Source of the DNA: BPIH01 sp042408925 | GTDB lineage: Bacteria; Chloroflexota; Limnocylindria; Limnocylindrales; CSP1-4 | Length of the DNA stretch: 6,333 nucleotides | Reading direction: 5' to 3' | NCBI GenBank assembly: GCA_042408925.1 | Contig: JBHOQO010000049.1 | Location: 1-6,333 of the forward strand | Shown here: positions 4,790 through 6,333 of the stretch, piece by piece | Numbering within the stretch: position 1 is the first letter of the stretch | How the letters are laid out: every line of letters begins with the position of its first letter | Notes under the pieces: model-generated | Told to the model about the DNA's origin: nothing | Databases searched by the model: none | What the model saw: only the letters and a program-made list of their open reading frames with translations | Translations under genes and position numbers: made by a program

Positions 4790-6333
4790 GTGCGAGCCCT
4801 GCTGTCGGTTGCCAACCGCGACGGCATCGTCGACTTCGCCCGCGACCTCCTCGACCTCGGGGTCTCGGTCTACGCCACCGACGGGACTCGAGAGCACCTC
4901 GCTGAAGCGGGCGTCGAGGTCGGTTCGGTCAGTGAGCTCACCGCGGTGCCGCCCCTCGTCGGCGGCCAGGTCAAGACGTTCCACCCCGCGATCTACGCCG
5001 GGATCCTCGTCCGGCGCGACCGCCCCGAGCAGCTCGCCGAGCTCGCCGCTGCCGGCATCGCCCCCATCGACATCGTCGCCGTCAACGTCACCCCGTTCGC
5101 TCCCCTCATCGGCCGCCAGGTCCGCGGCCTCGACGAGGCGATCGAGCTCATCGACGTCGGCGGCGTCGCCCTCCTCGGAGCCGCCGCCCGCAACCCGGCC
5201 GGCGTCGCCGTCGCCGCCCGGCCGGTCCACTACGCGAAGATCGTCACGGAGATCCGCGAGTTCGGCGCCGTGACGGCCGAGACCCGGGCCGCCCTCGCCG
5301 CCGAGGCCTTCGGGATCGTCGCTGCCTACCATGCCGAGGTCGCGGCGTACCTGAACCAGCTCTCGGGCAACCGCTTCCCGCCCCGCCTCGCCCTCGTCCT
5401 CGAGAAGGTCGCCGACCTCCGCTACGGCGAGAACCCCCACCAGGAGGCCGCCTTCTATCGGGAGACGACGCACCGGAGCGGGACGCTCGCCGACGCCGTC
5501 CAGCTCGCCGGCGGGCGCCCCTCGTTCAACAACCTCCTCGATCTCGACGCCGCGTGGCGCGTCGTCAGCGACTTCACCGGCCCGACCGTCGCCATCGTGA
5601 AGCGAACGGACCCGGTCGGCCTCGCGTCCGCGGAGGTGCTCGTCGATGCCTACAAGCGGGCCCTCGAGACCGACCCGGTGACGGCCTTCGGAGGGACGAT
5701 CGGCTGCAACCGCGAGGTCGACGAGCGCACCGCCGAGGAGATCGCGGCGAACACCTTCGAGGCGATCGTCGCCCCCGGCTACAGCGAGCGAGCCCTGGAG
5801 ATCCTCCGCGACCGGCCGGGTCTCGAGGTCCTTGCCGTCCCGCCGAGCCCGACGGAGGGGCCCAGCGACTACGGCATTGCCTCCCTCGACTTCAAGCGGA
5901 TCGGCGGCGGCCTCCTCGTCGAGACGATGGACAGCCTGGCCCTCGATCGGGGGCAGCTCCAGGTCGTCACCCGTCGCCACCCGACCCTCGATGAGCTGAA
6001 CGATCTCCTGTTCGCCTGGCGAGCCGTTCGCCACGTCCGCTCGAACGCGATCGTCCTCGCCAAGCACGGAGCGACCGTCGGGATCGGCGGCGCCCAGCCC
6101 AGCCGCACGACCGCCGTCGAGATCGCCCTCCGCAAGGCCGGCGACCGAGCGCGCCTGGCGGTCATGGCGAGCGACGCCTACTTTCCGTTCCCCGACGGGA
6201 TCGCCCATGCCGCGCTCGCCGGGGTGACCGCGATCATCCAGCCCGGGGGCTCGATCCGCGACGAAATGGCGATCGAGGTCGCCGATCGACACCACCTGGC
6301 GATGGTCTTCACGGGCCGCCGCCACTTCCGCCA
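4790..6333 (+). CDS. purH: Bifunctional AICAR formyltransferase/IMP cyclohydrolase PurH, divergent (3' end just outside window)
   Basis: PurH makes the last two steps of IMP synthesis: formylation of AICAR with 10-formyl-THF, then ring closure. From GTG 4790, 514 residues are visible. The last, TGRRHFR, is normally followed by His and stop, so only a residue or so is missing. The MGS-like cyclohydrolase domain is about 1-140, with RALLSV (2-7), VKTFHP (61-66), NVTPF (99-103) and DVGG (122-125). The transformylase domain follows with RYGENPHQ (211-218), NNLLDLDAA (from 247), KRTDP (271-275), GGGLLVE, SDAYFPFPDG (461-470) and IIQPGGSIRD. Overall layout and length fit PurH. Odd: the catalytic Lys-His of the transformylase (human 266-267) is Lys271-Arg272; the cyclohydrolase Tyr104 is Thr101, Lys137 is Arg134, and Ser-Thr-Gly-Gly-Thr reads Ala-Thr-Asp-Gly-Thr (29-33). 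Lys66 and Asp125 equivalents (Lys62, Asp122) are kept. It may be an active lineage variant or a paralogue with altered function. Confidence 0.9.
   Translation, partial: MRALLSVANRDGIVDFARDLLDLGVSVYATDGTREHLAEAGVEVGSVSELTAVPPLVGGQVKTFHPAIYAGILVRRDRPEQLAELAAAGIAPIDIVAVNVTPFAPLIGRQVRGLDEAIELIDVGGVALLGAAARNPAGVAVAARPVHYAKIVTEIREFGAVTAETRAALAAEAFGIVAAYHAEVAAYLNQLSGNRFPPRLALVLEKVADLRYGENPHQEAAFYRETTHRSGTLADAVQLAGGRPSFNNLLDLDAAWRVVSDFTGPTVAIVKRTDPVGLASAEVLVDAYKRALETDPVTAFGGTIGCNREVDERTAEEIAANTFEAIVAPGYSERALEILRDRPGLEVLAVPPSPTEGPSDYGIASLDFKRIGGGLLVETMDSLALDRGQLQVVTRRHPTLDELNDLLFAWRAVRHVRSNAIVLAKHGATVGIGGAQPSRTTAVEIALRKAGDRARLAVMASDAYFPFPDGIAHAALAGVTAIIQPGGSIRDEMAIEVADRHHLAMVFTGRRHFR

Noticed and set aside
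3459..5273. 604-codon open frame on the plus strand
   Set aside because: It crosses the cupin and membrane-protein genes and the purH start in the wrong frames, is low complexity, and shows no domain.
4595..6325. 576-codon open frame on the minus strand opposite purH
   Set aside because: Composition is dominated by Asp, Gly, Arg and Val from reading GC-rich purH codons backwards; the plus strand here encodes unmistakable PurH motifs.

Overview
This is a GC-rich bacterial window with six genes: two complete and one partial on the plus strand, and four complete on the minus strand counted as a pair plus two singles (seven coding regions in all, of which two are cut by the window edges). House-keeping genes (clpB, a CoA-type Nudix hydrolase, purH) surround an accessory block. 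The lineage cannot be fixed from the sequence. The very high third-position GC, the GTG/TTG starts and the gene style would suit a Chloroflexota or actinobacterial-type genome, but this is an impression only.

Left part (1-1565, plus strand). The C-terminal part of the ClpB disaggregase enters from the left, cut just inside the Walker A motif of its second AAA+ domain. It carries an unusual Arg/Gly/Ala-rich tail. It is followed after 37 bases by a NudL-like Nudix hydrolase (probable CoA pyrophosphatase). No terminator is visible between them, so they are probably co-transcribed.

Middle part (1562-3456, minus strand). A two-gene cassette reads leftwards: a PD-(D/E)xK-like plus winged-helix protein of the AbiEi-antitoxin type, then an AbiEii/MNT-type nucleotidyltransferase. 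The two overlap by 13 bases, and the second probably starts at TTG by translational coupling. This is a divergent type IV toxin-antitoxin (AbiE-like) locus. A perfect TATACC-N5-GGTATA inverted repeat overlaps a good -10 box just upstream of the antitoxin gene, which is what an autorepressed, possibly leaderless, antitoxin promoter would look like. The nucleotidyltransferase ends tail-to-tail inside the stop codon of the Nudix gene (shared CTAA). Its codons use more A/T at third positions than clpB, which fits an acquired cassette.

Right part (3618-6333). A small cupin-like protein with a poorly kept metal site and an unrecognised three-helix membrane protein both read leftwards. They are separated from a rightward purH by a 191-base divergent region. 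That region holds a 9+9 bp inverted repeat around a TATACT box and a strong GC hairpin just before the purH ribosome binding site. The purH product is full-length in layout (MGS-like IMP cyclohydrolase domain plus AICAR transformylase domain) and lacks only its last residue or so in this window. Several residues known to be catalytic in PurH/ATIC are replaced (Lys-His to Lys-Arg, Tyr to Thr, Lys to Arg). This is the most unexpected observation in the window, together with the AbiE-like cassette and its operator.
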